Source of the DNA: UBA5336 sp964492485
GTDB lineage: Bacteria; Pseudomonadota; Alphaproteobacteria; Caulobacterales; Hyphomonadaceae
Assembly: GCA_964492485.1 (NCBI GenBank)
Contig: CAZBKM010000007.1
Span: forward strand, 65,520-129,519
DNA: 64,000 nucleotides
Direction of reading: 5' to 3'
Shown: one piece after another, positions 45,652 to 57,398 of the stretch
Layout: every line of letters begins with the position of its first letter
How positions within the stretch are numbered: position 1 is the first letter of the stretch
The notes under the pieces: model-generated
What the model saw: only the letters and a program-made list of their open reading frames with translations
Told to the model about the DNA's origin: nothing
The model's database searches: none
Program-made: the position numbers and the translations under genes

Positions 45652-46548
45652 TCAGGCGCCGGTCCACCAGCGTGCATAAAGTGCCGTCGGCAGAAGCCGC
45701 TCACTGGCCGACTGGCGCAGCGCCATTTCGCCCGTTTCCATCCGCCCTCCCAGATCCGCGACGCGGTCGGCCAGCGTCTGCGACAGGGCGAGGTAGGACA
45801 GTCGGACGGCGTACACCGTGGCGATGACGAAGAGTGGATCGGGTGACAGAAGACCCCGCACCCCGTCGAGCAGGGTCGGAAAGTCGGTCTCGAAGCGCCA
45901 CGTCTCCGATTTTGGACCGCGCCCGAATTTCGGCGGGTCGAGGACGATCCCGTCATAGGTTCGTCCCCGGCGTCGTTCCCGGGCAACGAACTTCATCGCA
46001 TCATCGGCGATCCAGCGGACGGGTGCATCCTGAAGGCCAGAGAGGCGCTGGTTCTCCTGCCCGAAACGGTTGGATTTCGGGCTGGCGTCCAGGTGGACGA
46101 CTTCGGCTCCGGCGGCGGCGCAGGCAAGTGACATGAGCCCGGTATAGCCGAACAGGTTCAAGACACGGACGGGCCGTCCCGCGGCTGCAATCCGGTCACG
46201 GGCAAACTGCCAGTGAACGCTGTGTTCCTGGAATACGCCAAGATGCCGGAACGGTGTCCGGCGTGCGTCGAAGCGAAGATCCCGCCAGGACATGGGCCAG
46301 GTGTCGGGAAGGTCCGGACGTCGCGTCTGCCATCGGCCTCGCTCGTCATCTTCCACCTTCGTGTCGAACACGGCGTCGGCCTGCCAGGTGTCCAGCGGCC
46401 GGGCCGGGTCCCAGTAGGCCTGGGGGTCCGGCCGGTCGACGGTCTGGGCGCCAAACCGCTCCAGTTTGCGGCCGTGCCCGCAATCCAGAAGGGCGTAATC
46501 CTCCCAGTCTTCGGCGATCAGGAGGCGCGTCTCGGTCGTCAGGCTCAT
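45652..46548 (-). CDS. Class I SAM-dependent methyltransferase (RlmI/RlmK-like)
   Basis: 298-residue methyltransferase. SAM-binding motif I is VLNLFGYTGLMSLACAAAGAEVVHLDAS, followed by the acidic DASPKSN loop and the catalytic-type LDPPKFGRGP motif seen in rRNA cytosine C5 methyltransferases of the RlmI/YccW group. The N-terminal 90 residues lack a clear PUA domain, so it is shorter than RlmI. Its start overlaps the stop of the upstream SpoU-type gene (ATGA), which supports a joint RNA-modification role. Confidence 0.85.
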   Translation of the reverse strand: MSLTTETRLLIAEDWEDYALLDCGHGRKLERFGAQTVDRPDPQAYWDPARPLDTWQADAVFDTKVEDDERGRWQTRRPDLPDTWPMSWRDLRFDARRTPFRHLGVFQEHSVHWQFARDRIAAAGRPVRVLNLFGYTGLMSLACAAAGAEVVHLDASPKSNRFGQENQRLSGLQDAPVRWIADDAMKFVARERRRGRTYDGIVLDPPKFGRGPKSETWRFETDFPTLLDGVRGLLSPDPLFVIATVYAVRLSYLALSQTLADRVADLGGRMETGEMALRQSASERLLPTALYARWWTGA

Positions 46549-47375
46549 GGTCTCGCTGCGCCGTCGAAATCGCGTTGGCGCCAGGCCTCATATGTGAGGA
46601 TGGCTGTTGCCTGGGCCAGGTTCAGACTGTCGGCGCCGCCGCGCATGGGGATGCGGACCAGATGATCGCACAGGCCTTCCACCGACCCTGGCAGACCAGC
46701 CTGTTCGTTACCCATCAGAAGGATCGTGCGGGCGCCATATACGGCCGCGTCGTGTCGGGTTGTGCCAGTCATGCTGGCCGCGACCAGGCACGCCGCGCCG
46801 CGCGCCCGCCAGTCGAGCAGATCGGCGACGCTGGCGCTGGCGATCGTCACGTCGAAGAGCGACCCCATGGAGGCGCGCACCGCCTCGACACTGAACGGAT
46901 CGCAGCAGGTTTCGACGAGGATCACGCCATCTGCGCCGGCACAGTCGGCGGTGCGCAGGATCGTTCCGAGATTTCCCGGGTCGCGCACTTCGTAGAGGGC
47001 GATGTAAAGGGCGCCATCGGCCAGCTCGGGCAGGTCGCCCACATGCATGTGACGCTGGCGAAACGTGCCCAGCGCCGTTTGCGGATTGTCCTTGCGCGCC
47101 ATCCGCCCCATCAGCGCGTCGCCGGCCAGCACGATGCGGGCGCCGGCGGCCTCCGCCCGCCCGGCCAGAGCCGTCAGGTACGGGCGGTTGGCGACGTCAC
47201 GACCAAGCACCAGCGTCTCAAGTGTCCAACCGGCTGCTAGCCCCTGTTCGACGATCCGAGCCCCCTCTGCGAGAAACAGCCCGGTTTCCGATCGGGCTTT
47301 CTTGCGATCCAGGGAACGGATCGTCTTCACTATAGGGTTCGATGCGCTTGTAATTATGTCATAGTCGGAGGTCAT
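46545..47375 (-). CDS. TrmH/SpoU-family RNA 2'-O-methyltransferase
   Basis: 276-residue SPOUT methyltransferase. Motif 1 RDPGNLGTILRTADCAGADGVIL, motif 2 LLMGNEQAGLPGSV and motif 3 IPMRGGADSLNLAQATAILTYE form the trefoil-knot SAM site; the N-terminal substrate-binding domain (KKARSETGLFLAEGARIVEQGL) is of the RlmB/TsnR type. The target is probably a ribose in rRNA or tRNA. It overlaps the next methyltransferase gene by four bases. Confidence 0.9.
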   Translation of the reverse strand: MTSDYDIITSASNPIVKTIRSLDRKKARSETGLFLAEGARIVEQGLAAGWTLETLVLGRDVANRPYLTALAGRAEAAGARIVLAGDALMGRMARKDNPQTALGTFRQRHMHVGDLPELADGALYIALYEVRDPGNLGTILRTADCAGADGVILVETCCDPFSVEAVRASMGSLFDVTIASASVADLLDWRARGAACLVAASMTGTTRHDAAVYGARTILLMGNEQAGLPGSVEGLCDHLVRIPMRGGADSLNLAQATAILTYEAWRQRDFDGAARP

Positions 47376-47450
47376 GTCTCGCGATAAGTTTCATGTTCGA
47401 CGCGTGATCTTGCCAGAACTTGAGGGGGTTCTGGAAAGGAGGGGGACAGA

Positions 47451-47837
47451 ATGCGGGCATTCGATGCGCTCGTTACCGTGGCGGCGTTCTCGGCGCTAGT
47501 CGCCATGCTGGCTTGGGCGTCAATCACCATTCCCGGCCGCGCGACCTCGCTTCAGGCGAAACTGCAGGCGTCGGCAGCACAGGCGCTGGAGCTGCGCGGT
47601 CATGGCTGGGCCCGGGTGCGCATGGAAGGGCAGGCGGCTGTTCTGATCGGCCGGGCGCCCGACGCCGCAGCGGAATTGACCGCGATCGAGGCCGTGCGCA
47701 CGTCGTCGGGCAGCGGTGGGTATCTCCTCGGCGGAGTGACCAGGGTCCGACGTGTCGAGACGCCTGTCGAGACGAATGGTGAGGACGGCCTCGCAGCCCT
47801 GGTCGCGCCGATTTTTTCGCGCGACAAGCCCGCATGA
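47451..47837 (+). CDS. Small membrane-anchored protein with BON-like segment
   Basis: 128-residue protein. An N-terminal hydrophobic helix (ALVTVAAFSALVAMLAWASI) anchors it in the membrane; the following part, GHGWARVRMEGQAAVLIGRAPDAAAELTAIEAVR, resembles the BON-type unit that precedes OmpA domains in some alphaproteobacterial envelope proteins. A very strong ribosome-binding site (GGAGGGGG) precedes the ATG. It lies 96 bp upstream of the coiled-coil protein gene and is probably co-transcribed. Family assignment is tentative. Confidence 0.65.
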   Translation: MRAFDALVTVAAFSALVAMLAWASITIPGRATSLQAKLQASAAQALELRGHGWARVRMEGQAAVLIGRAPDAAAELTAIEAVRTSSGSGGYLLGGVTRVRRVETPVETNGEDGLAALVAPIFSRDKPA

Positions 47838-47933
47838 TTGCGATACCTCGGCCCGGAGCCGGCGTCCCCAGGCCCGCTGCGGCCCCGCGGTCCGCGCCCC
47901 CCGGGCGCCGCGCGAACTGGATTGGAGTGCGTG

Positions 47934-49289
47934 ATGGTGTGGCTCGTCAGTCATATTTGGGTGCTGGTTGCCGGAACCGGTCTGCTGGCCTTCGCCTTTG
48001 GTCTGGGGCTTCGGGGGCTGATGCTGCGCGGCAAGCTCCGGCGCACGGAAGTCGAACGCGATGTGGCGGTCACCGAGCTTGAGCAGGCCCGCAGCGAAAT
48101 CGAGGCCCTTTACGGTGCCCAGCGCAAGCTGCGCGGCGAGGGAGATGCTGCGGAAGGCGCGCGGTTGCGCGAGGAACTCGCTGCGCGCGAGGAGAAGCTG
48201 GCGCGCCTGACCAGCGAATTGTCCCGGTCCAAGGAGGAACTCGACGCGCTGAAGGCCGCCGCCTTGGCGCGCAGCAGCGACCCTGCACCGCAGGCGGCTG
48301 ATCCGTCCAGCGAGGCCGAGCCCGGCGGAGCGGTCAGTGACGCGACGGCCCTTACATGGCGCAATCGCTACCTGGAATCGCGTGTGCGCTATCTCGAGGA
48401 GCGGGTGCAGGCCCTCGTCGCCACTCCGTCGGCGGACGCTCCTCAGGCGGACCTGGATCAGGGCGCGGCCGACACGCCGGCCGGCACGGGCATCGAATCG
48501 GCCATGGCGCGCTGGCAACTCGACTATCTCAAGACGCGGGTCAGGGTGCTTGAGGACAAGGTCGCCCGCCAGGCCGACCGCGCGGAGGCCGGCACGGGTG
48601 GCTCTGGGGTCGCCGAGCCGGCGGCGCGCGCCGAAACCGTGGATGAGGAGCTGGCACGGCTGCGCTGGCGAAACCGCTATCTCGAGGGCCGGCTGGCCTA
48701 TCTGGAAGAGCGTGGGGAGCCTGAGGAAGCTGCGCCGGCCGCGCTCGAGGATGTGGCCAAGGGCGAGACCACCGACGGGCACGAGGTCTCCGGGGAGTCG
48801 GCGACCGCGGCGCCGGAAGCCGATCCCGCCTCCGACGCGCCCCCTTCGCCAGACATGCCCGCGACCTCGTCGTCCGACCTCGCCGATGATCCGAAAGCCT
48901 ATGTCTATCGCCCGACCCTGACGGGAGACGATCCGCTTGCCAGCGATGAGGCCGACGAGATGAAGGATGCACCCCATCCGGCAGCCACCATGCTCGCCTC
49001 CCTCGACCGACAGGCGGAGATACAGGGTGGGTCAGAGGGCGTCGTGCCCGCGCGGCCCGACGCCCTGGAAAAGCCCCGGGGCGGGCGCGGCGACGACCTG
49101 ACGGAAATCCAGGGCGTCGGACCGCGCATTCAGGATGCGCTCAACGGCCTCGGTATCTTCCACTTCGACCAGGTTGCGGCCTGGTCGCCCGAAAATGAGG
49201 CCTGGATCGACGATTATCTGAACTTCGCGGGGCGGGTCGCACGCGAGCGCTGGGTCGAACAGGCACGGGTACTGGCCGACCGGAACTAG
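47934..49289 (+). CDS. Membrane-anchored coiled-coil protein with three WRNRYLE repeats and a C-terminal helix-hairpin-helix-like module
   Basis: 451-residue protein of unknown function. Residues 5-30 form one membrane helix; 35-110 are strongly coiled-coil (alternating Glu/Arg/Leu). Three copies of an 18-residue unit follow, at 142-159 (WRNRYLESRVRYLEERVQ), 194-211 and 245-262, spaced by about 50 acidic, Ala/Pro-rich residues. The C-terminal DDLTEIQGVGPRIQDALNGLG (388-407), then FHFDQVAAWSPE, is the DLTxIxGIGPxI helix-hairpin-helix module also found appended to some NuoE and ribosomal proteins in Alphaproteobacteria. The ATG with GGAG upstream is chosen; longer starts add non-membrane residues. 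Repeat copy F follows. Confidence 0.75.
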   Translation: MVWLVSHIWVLVAGTGLLAFAFGLGLRGLMLRGKLRRTEVERDVAVTELEQARSEIEALYGAQRKLRGEGDAAEGARLREELAAREEKLARLTSELSRSKEELDALKAAALARSSDPAPQAADPSSEAEPGGAVSDATALTWRNRYLESRVRYLEERVQALVATPSADAPQADLDQGAADTPAGTGIESAMARWQLDYLKTRVRVLEDKVARQADRAEAGTGGSGVAEPAARAETVDEELARLRWRNRYLEGRLAYLEERGEPEEAAPAALEDVAKGETTDGHEVSGESATAAPEADPASDAPPSPDMPATSSSDLADDPKAYVYRPTLTGDDPLASDEADEMKDAPHPAATMLASLDRQAEIQGGSEGVVPARPDALEKPRGGRGDDLTEIQGVGPRIQDALNGLGIFHFDQVAAWSPENEAWIDDYLNFAGRVARERWVEQARVLADRN

Positions 49290-49337
49290 CCCGACGCGTT
49301 CAACAAGGGTTCAGTGGCAGACGGCTACGGGATGTTG

Positions 49338-49429
49338 AGCGAAGTGGGAGCCGGTTCGTGACAGGTATAGGCTCTTTAACAGGCATCGGGCGTATCTTCA
49401 CTGAACCCGGAACGACTGGAAGATGCGCT
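49338..49429 (+). repeat. Dispersed mosaic repeat, copy F (modules R + H)
   Basis: The core GAGCGAAGTGGGAGCCGG of module R is present without clear arms. After a spacer comes hairpin H with arms GCGTATCTTC and GAAGATGCGC (one G-U pair) around 19 bases. It lies 48 bases after the coiled-coil gene stop and 29 bases before the peptidase start, the only copy not tight against a stop codon. Confidence 0.83.
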
Positions 49430-49458
49430 GGACCGGAGTGGAGAGGGAGAGGAAGCCG

Positions 49459-50295
49459 ATGACCGAACGCGTGGAAGTTGACGGAAGGCTGGTTGCGCAA
49501 GCGCCGCGGATCCGCATGTCGCGCCGTGGCATCCTGGCAGGTCTGGCGGCCGGCAGCGTGTTTCCCATCGTGTCGAGCTGTACCACCAACCCCTATACCG
49601 GCCAGACCGAGCTTGCGTTCATGGGCGAGGGGCAGATTGCCCAGATGGCCGCCACCGCCTGGCAGGACCTGAAATCGCAGACGCCGCAGACCAGCGACCC
49701 CCAATTGCGATCGCGGGTCATGCGCGTCTGGAACCGGATCGAGCGGGAAACGCCCAAGGCGGGCGAACCCTGGGATGTGGCGGTGTTCGACACCGATGAT
49801 GCGAACGCCTTCGTGATGCCCGGCAACCGGGTCGGGGTCTATCGCGGGATGGTCAATCTGACCGAGAATGACGACCAGCTCTCGACAGTGCTCGGTCACG
49901 AGGTCGGTCATGCGGTGTTTCGCCATGCCAATCGGCGCATGTCGCGGGCCGTTCTGGCCCAGACGGCGCTGGCGGCCGGTCAGGTCGCGGTGACCGCGTC
50001 GGACGAGCTGCAGCAGTACGGCCAGCTCATCGGCGCCCTGGGTGGCGCTGCGGTGGAGTTCGGTGTGATCCTTCCCTACAGCCGCCAGAGCGAGCTGGAG
50101 GCCGATCGGGCCGGCGTCGATTACATGCATGCGGCAGGCTATGATGTGCGCCAGTCGATCCGGTTGTGGGAGCTGATGGCCGAGAAGTCGGGCGGCAACC
50201 GCCCGCCGGAATTCCTGTCCACCCATCCTGACCCCGCCACCCGCATCAGCGAACTGGTGACGTACATCAATGCCCGCGGCTACGCCCTCATCTGA
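49459..50295 (+). CDS. M48-family zinc metallopeptidase, exported
   Basis: 278-residue peptidase of the LoiP/BepA/Oma1 type. The zinc site is HEVGH (147-151) with the third ligand in SELEADRAGVDYM. The N-terminus combines an SRRGILAG twin-arginine-like motif (21-28) with a lipobox-like VSSC at 38-41, so it may be a Tat-exported lipoprotein. It likely degrades or repairs outer-membrane proteins. The ATG after GAGAGGAAG is chosen over one 12 codons upstream. It precedes rplK where secE-nusG would usually be. Confidence 0.87.
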   Translation: MTERVEVDGRLVAQAPRIRMSRRGILAGLAAGSVFPIVSSCTTNPYTGQTELAFMGEGQIAQMAATAWQDLKSQTPQTSDPQLRSRVMRVWNRIERETPKAGEPWDVAVFDTDDANAFVMPGNRVGVYRGMVNLTENDDQLSTVLGHEVGHAVFRHANRRMSRAVLAQTALAAGQVAVTASDELQQYGQLIGALGGAAVEFGVILPYSRQSELEADRAGVDYMHAAGYDVRQSIRLWELMAEKSGGNRPPEFLSTHPDPATRISELVTYINARGYALI

Positions 50296-50549
50296 TGCGC
50301 AGCCAGCGCAGCCGCGGCGATCGATCCCCCGCCGCCACCGCAGGCAGGCCGCGCCGTCAGACACTTGACGCCGGCAGAGCGATGGGCGACAGACGCGGCT
50401 TCGCGCAGGCCGGCCCGAGACGGGTGGGCTGAGCGGATCGTATCGTGGGAGGTGCCGGGCGCGAAGTCCATGCCCGGGCCGGACCACGAACCCCTCACTT
50501 GCCGCCCCGCACCGCGCGCCGGTGCCGGGCCAGACCTTGAGAGGCTGTC

Positions 50550-50978
50550 ATGGCGAAGAAGCTGCTTGGAGCCCTGAAGCTCCAGATCCCGGCCGGCCAG
50601 GCCAACCCGTCGCCGCCCGTGGGCCCCGCCCTGGGCCAGCGCGGGATCAACATCATGGAGTTCTGCAAGGCGTTCAATGCGCGCACGCAGAACGTCGAGC
50701 CGGGCCTGAAGGTGCCGGTGGTCATCCAGTACTATCAGGACAAGTCGTTCACGTTCGAGGTGAAATCGCCGCCGGCGTCGATCCTTCTGATGCGTGCCGC
50801 CAAGATCAAGTCGGGCGCGAAGCTGACCGGCCGCGAAACCGTGGGCAAGGTGACCCTGGCCCAGTGCCGTGAGATCGCCGAGCAGAAGATGAACGATCTG
50901 AGCGCGAACGACCTCGATCAGGCGGTGAAGATCATCGCCGGGTCGGCACGGTCCATGGGTCTCGAGGTGGTGGAGTAG
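50550..50978 (+). CDS. rplK: 50S ribosomal protein L11
   Basis: 142-residue L11 of the ribosomal stalk base, binding the GTPase-associated 23S rRNA region. The opening KLQIPAGQANPSPPVGPALGQRGINIMEFCKAFN is diagnostic. It begins a plus-strand ribosomal/RNA polymerase gene run and is four bases upstream of rplA. The preceding 254-bp gap contains its promoter but no recognisable tRNA, secE or nusG. Confidence 0.98.
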   Translation: MAKKLLGALKLQIPAGQANPSPPVGPALGQRGINIMEFCKAFNARTQNVEPGLKVPVVIQYYQDKSFTFEVKSPPASILLMRAAKIKSGAKLTGRETVGKVTLAQCREIAEQKMNDLSANDLDQAVKIIAGSARSMGLEVVE

Positions 50979-50982
50979 GATC

Positions 50983-51681
50983 ATGGCACCAGGCAAACGC
51001 ATCCGCGCCGCGCGCGAGACCATCCAGCCCGAGACAGCTTATTCCCTGGAAGAGGCAATCGCGCTGGTCAAGAAGAATGCCACGGCGAAGTTCGACGAAA
51101 CGATCGACATCGCGGTGAAGTTGGGCGTCGAACCCAAATACGCGGACCAGATGGTGCGCGGCATGGTCAATCTGCCGTCTGGCACCGGCAAGACGGTCCG
51201 CGTCGCGGTGTTCGCCCGGGATGCCAAGGCAGACGAGGCCCGCAAGGCCGGCGCCGACATCGTGGGTGCCGAGGACCTCATGGAACAGATCCAGGGCGGC
51301 TTCATGGATTTCGACCGCGTGATCGCCTCTCCGGACATGATGTCGGTGGTGGGTCGCCTGGGTAAGGTTCTGGGTCCGCGTGGCCTGATGCCCAATCCGA
51401 AGGTTGGCACGGTTACGCCGAATGTCGCACAGGCCGTCAAGGACGCAAAAGGCGGATCCGTCGAGTTCAGGGTGGAGAAGCAGGGCATTGTCCATGCCGG
51501 CATCGGCAAGGCGAGCTTCAGCGAAGATGCCCTGACGGCCAATGTGAGGGCGTTCATCGACGCCCTCATGAAGGCGAAGCCGTCCGGGGCCAAGGGCACC
51601 TATCTGCGAAAGATTTCGATTTCCTCCACGATGGGCGCCGGCGTGATGATCGATCCTCAGGATGCGCTCGCGCCTGCCTGA
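50983..51681 (+). CDS. rplA: 50S ribosomal protein L1
   Basis: 232-residue L1 of the mobile L1 stalk near the E site; in other bacteria it represses its own rplK-rplA mRNA. The block KVLGPRGLMPNPKVGTVT and the C-terminal GTYLRKISISSTMG are typical. It follows rplK by four bases and is separated from rplJ by a 337-bp leader. Confidence 0.98.
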   Translation: MAPGKRIRAARETIQPETAYSLEEAIALVKKNATAKFDETIDIAVKLGVEPKYADQMVRGMVNLPSGTGKTVRVAVFARDAKADEARKAGADIVGAEDLMEQIQGGFMDFDRVIASPDMMSVVGRLGKVLGPRGLMPNPKVGTVTPNVAQAVKDAKGGSVEFRVEKQGIVHAGIGKASFSEDALTANVRAFIDALMKAKPSGAKGTYLRKISISSTMGAGVMIDPQDALAPA

Positions 51682-52018
51682 GCGGGCGTGTCTGACGAGG
51701 TGACGAATCCCCGGGGAATTTGCTTCGGGCGGGGTTGCGCGCGCACACGTCATTTGGTAACAGCGCCATTCGCCGGAAGGTCGAGCATGTTTTCATGCGC
51801 GGTCTCCCGCGTTCCTGTCCGAGACCATGGGTCGGCCCGCGGGCCTTAAGCGAAGCACCCATGCAGACGGGGCGAGGCGACCGATGGGGATGCCGTCCCA
51901 GGGGGCGGTTTTCCGGACGGTGGCAAGCCCTGGGCAGGGCGCTGGACCCGGCTTTGGCCGGTGAAGGCGAACACTCGGGGCGGCCGGATGGTCCGGGCGC
52001 CTGAAACGGAGAACCGCA
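51682..52018 (+). promoter_or_regulatory. rplJ leader region
   Basis: A 337-bp gene-free stretch before rplJ, as expected for the L10 leader where the L10-L12 complex binds its mRNA. It is GC-rich and contains several self-complementary stretches, such as the palindrome GGCCCGCGGGCC near 51835. The specific L10-binding fold could not be drawn by eye with confidence. Confidence 0.6.
51735..51763 (+). promoter_or_regulatory. Candidate promoter for rplJ-rplL-rpoBC
   Basis: TTGCGC and TAACAG separated by exactly 17 bases, in the upstream part of the long rplJ leader. Both hexamers match the consensus only partly (3 of 6 each), but the spacing and the TAAC core resemble the better str-operon candidate upstream of rpsL. 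Confidence 0.35.
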
Positions 52019-52534
52019 ATGGACAAAGCTGAAAAGGCTGCCGCACTGGACATGCTGAAAGGCGTGTTCAACGACAGCGGCGTTGTGGTGGTCACCCACT
52101 ACATCGGACTCAGCGTTGCGGAAATGACGGGGCTGCGCGCCCGCCTTCGCGAGGGCGGCGGGCAGCTCAAGGTGGTCAAGAACCGGCTGGCGAAAATTGC
52201 GCTGGACGGCAAGGGCGGTGACGCTGCGAAGGCCCTGTTCCAGGGTCCCGTGGCGATCGCCTATTCCCCGGATCCGGTGTCGGCGCCCAAGGCCGTCGCG
52301 GACTTTGCGAAGCAGAACGAGAAGCTCGTTCTGATCGGCGGGGTGATGGAAGACACCGTTCTTGATGCCAAGGGCGTCGAGACGCTGGCGAAACTTCCGT
52401 CTCTTGACCAGATCCGCGGTCAGCTTGTCGGCCTCATCCAGGCTCCGGCCACGAAGGTGGCGGGCGTGGTGCAGGCGCCGGCCGGCCAGCTTGCGCGCGT
52501 TCTGCAGGCCTATGTCGACAAGCAGGCGGCCTAG
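52019..52534 (+). CDS. rplJ: 50S ribosomal protein L10
   Basis: 171-residue stalk protein that anchors L7/L12 dimers to L11-bound rRNA. The N-terminal rRNA-binding domain (VVTHYIGLSVAEMTGLRARLRE, KVVKNRLAKIAL) and the C-terminal helix that binds L12 (GQLARVLQAYVDKQA) are clear. CGGAGAACC precedes the ATG. rplL follows 46 bp later. Confidence 0.98.
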   Translation: MDKAEKAAALDMLKGVFNDSGVVVVTHYIGLSVAEMTGLRARLREGGGQLKVVKNRLAKIALDGKGGDAAKALFQGPVAIAYSPDPVSAPKAVADFAKQNEKLVLIGGVMEDTVLDAKGVETLAKLPSLDQIRGQLVGLIQAPATKVAGVVQAPAGQLARVLQAYVDKQAA

Positions 52535-52580
52535 TCGTTCCGCAGCCATCTCTGAACTCATCCCATCAAGGACCTGAAAC

Positions 52581-52964
52581 ATGTCGAAAATCGAACAGAT
52601 TGCCGAGGATCTCTCCTCCCTGACCGTGCTGGAAGCCGCCGAACTGGCGAAGCTTCTGGAAGAGAAGTGGGGCGTGTCGGCGTCCGCGCCGGTGGCCATG
52701 GCCATGCCGGGCGCTGGCGGCGGCGAGGCGGCGGCCCCGGCCGAGGAGCAGACCGAATTCGACGTCATTCTCGTGGATGCCGGCGAAAAGAAAATCAACG
52801 TTATCAAGGTGGTGCGTGAGGTCGTCTCCGGCCTTGGCCTGAAAGAGGCGAAGGAGCTCGTCGAGGGCGCCCCCAAGCCGCTGAAGGAAGGTGTGCCGAA
52901 GGACGAGGCCGAAGAGCTCAAGAAGAAGTTCGAAGAGGCCGGTGCCAAGATCGAGATCAAGTAA
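52581..52964 (+). CDS. rplL: 50S ribosomal protein L7/L12
   Basis: 127-residue stalk protein that recruits translation GTPases. It has the N-terminal dimerisation helix (IEQIAEDLSSLTVLEAAELAKLLEEKWGV), an Ala/Gly-rich hinge at about 36-58, and the C-terminal domain with EKKINVIKVVREVVSGLGLKEAKELVEGAP. Length and all parts are normal. Confidence 0.98.
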   Translation: MSKIEQIAEDLSSLTVLEAAELAKLLEEKWGVSASAPVAMAMPGAGGGEAAAPAEEQTEFDVILVDAGEKKINVIKVVREVVSGLGLKEAKELVEGAPKPLKEGVPKDEAEELKKKFEEAGAKIEIK

Positions 52965-52972
52965 GGATCTCC

Positions 52973-52994
52973 GGCAGCCCCGGCCAGGGCTGCC
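52973..52994 (+). terminator. Hairpin just after rplL
   Basis: Perfect 8-bp stem GGCAGCCC / GGGCTGCC with a six-base loop, eight bases after the rplL stop. It is followed by AAAG rather than T, so it is more likely an attenuator or RNA-processing site than a full stop; rpoB would be reached by read-through. Confidence 0.5.
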
Positions 52995-53042
52995 AAAGTG
53001 TAGACGGGTGCGGACCGCGCAATCCGGACCCGGTACCCGTTG

Positions 53043-53068
53043 CGCGGCGGCCCCGGCGGGCCGCCGCG
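53043..53068 (+). terminator. Second hairpin in the rplL-rpoB spacer
   Basis: Perfect 11-bp stem CGCGGCGGCCC / GGGCCGCCGCG with a four-base loop. With the hairpin after rplL it forms a two-hairpin attenuator-like arrangement that could lower rpoBC output relative to rplJL, as is known for the E. coli spacer. Confidence 0.55.
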
Positions 53069-53167
53069 TCCGCGCATTGAAGCGGCCGACTGTCGGGTGA
53101 CCGGCGGTCATGACACACCTGGGAGCCGGGCGGCAGGCCTGGCAGGTCCCGGGGCAGACAGGGATGG

Positions 53168-57298
<4,131 letters not shown>

Positions 57299-57398
57299 GC
57301 CGGCTGCCGTCGGCCCTCCGACGGACGAGATCGTAGTCAAGGGCCGGGCGCCCGCTTACCAAGGCCCCGGCTCACCCTCCAAAGGAGCGGACATACCC

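Noticed and set aside
50296..50549. tRNA gene upstream of rplK, as in other genomes
   Set aside because: No cloverleaf, no GGTTCGAATCC-like T arm and no CCA-proximal stem were seen in this gap or in the others.
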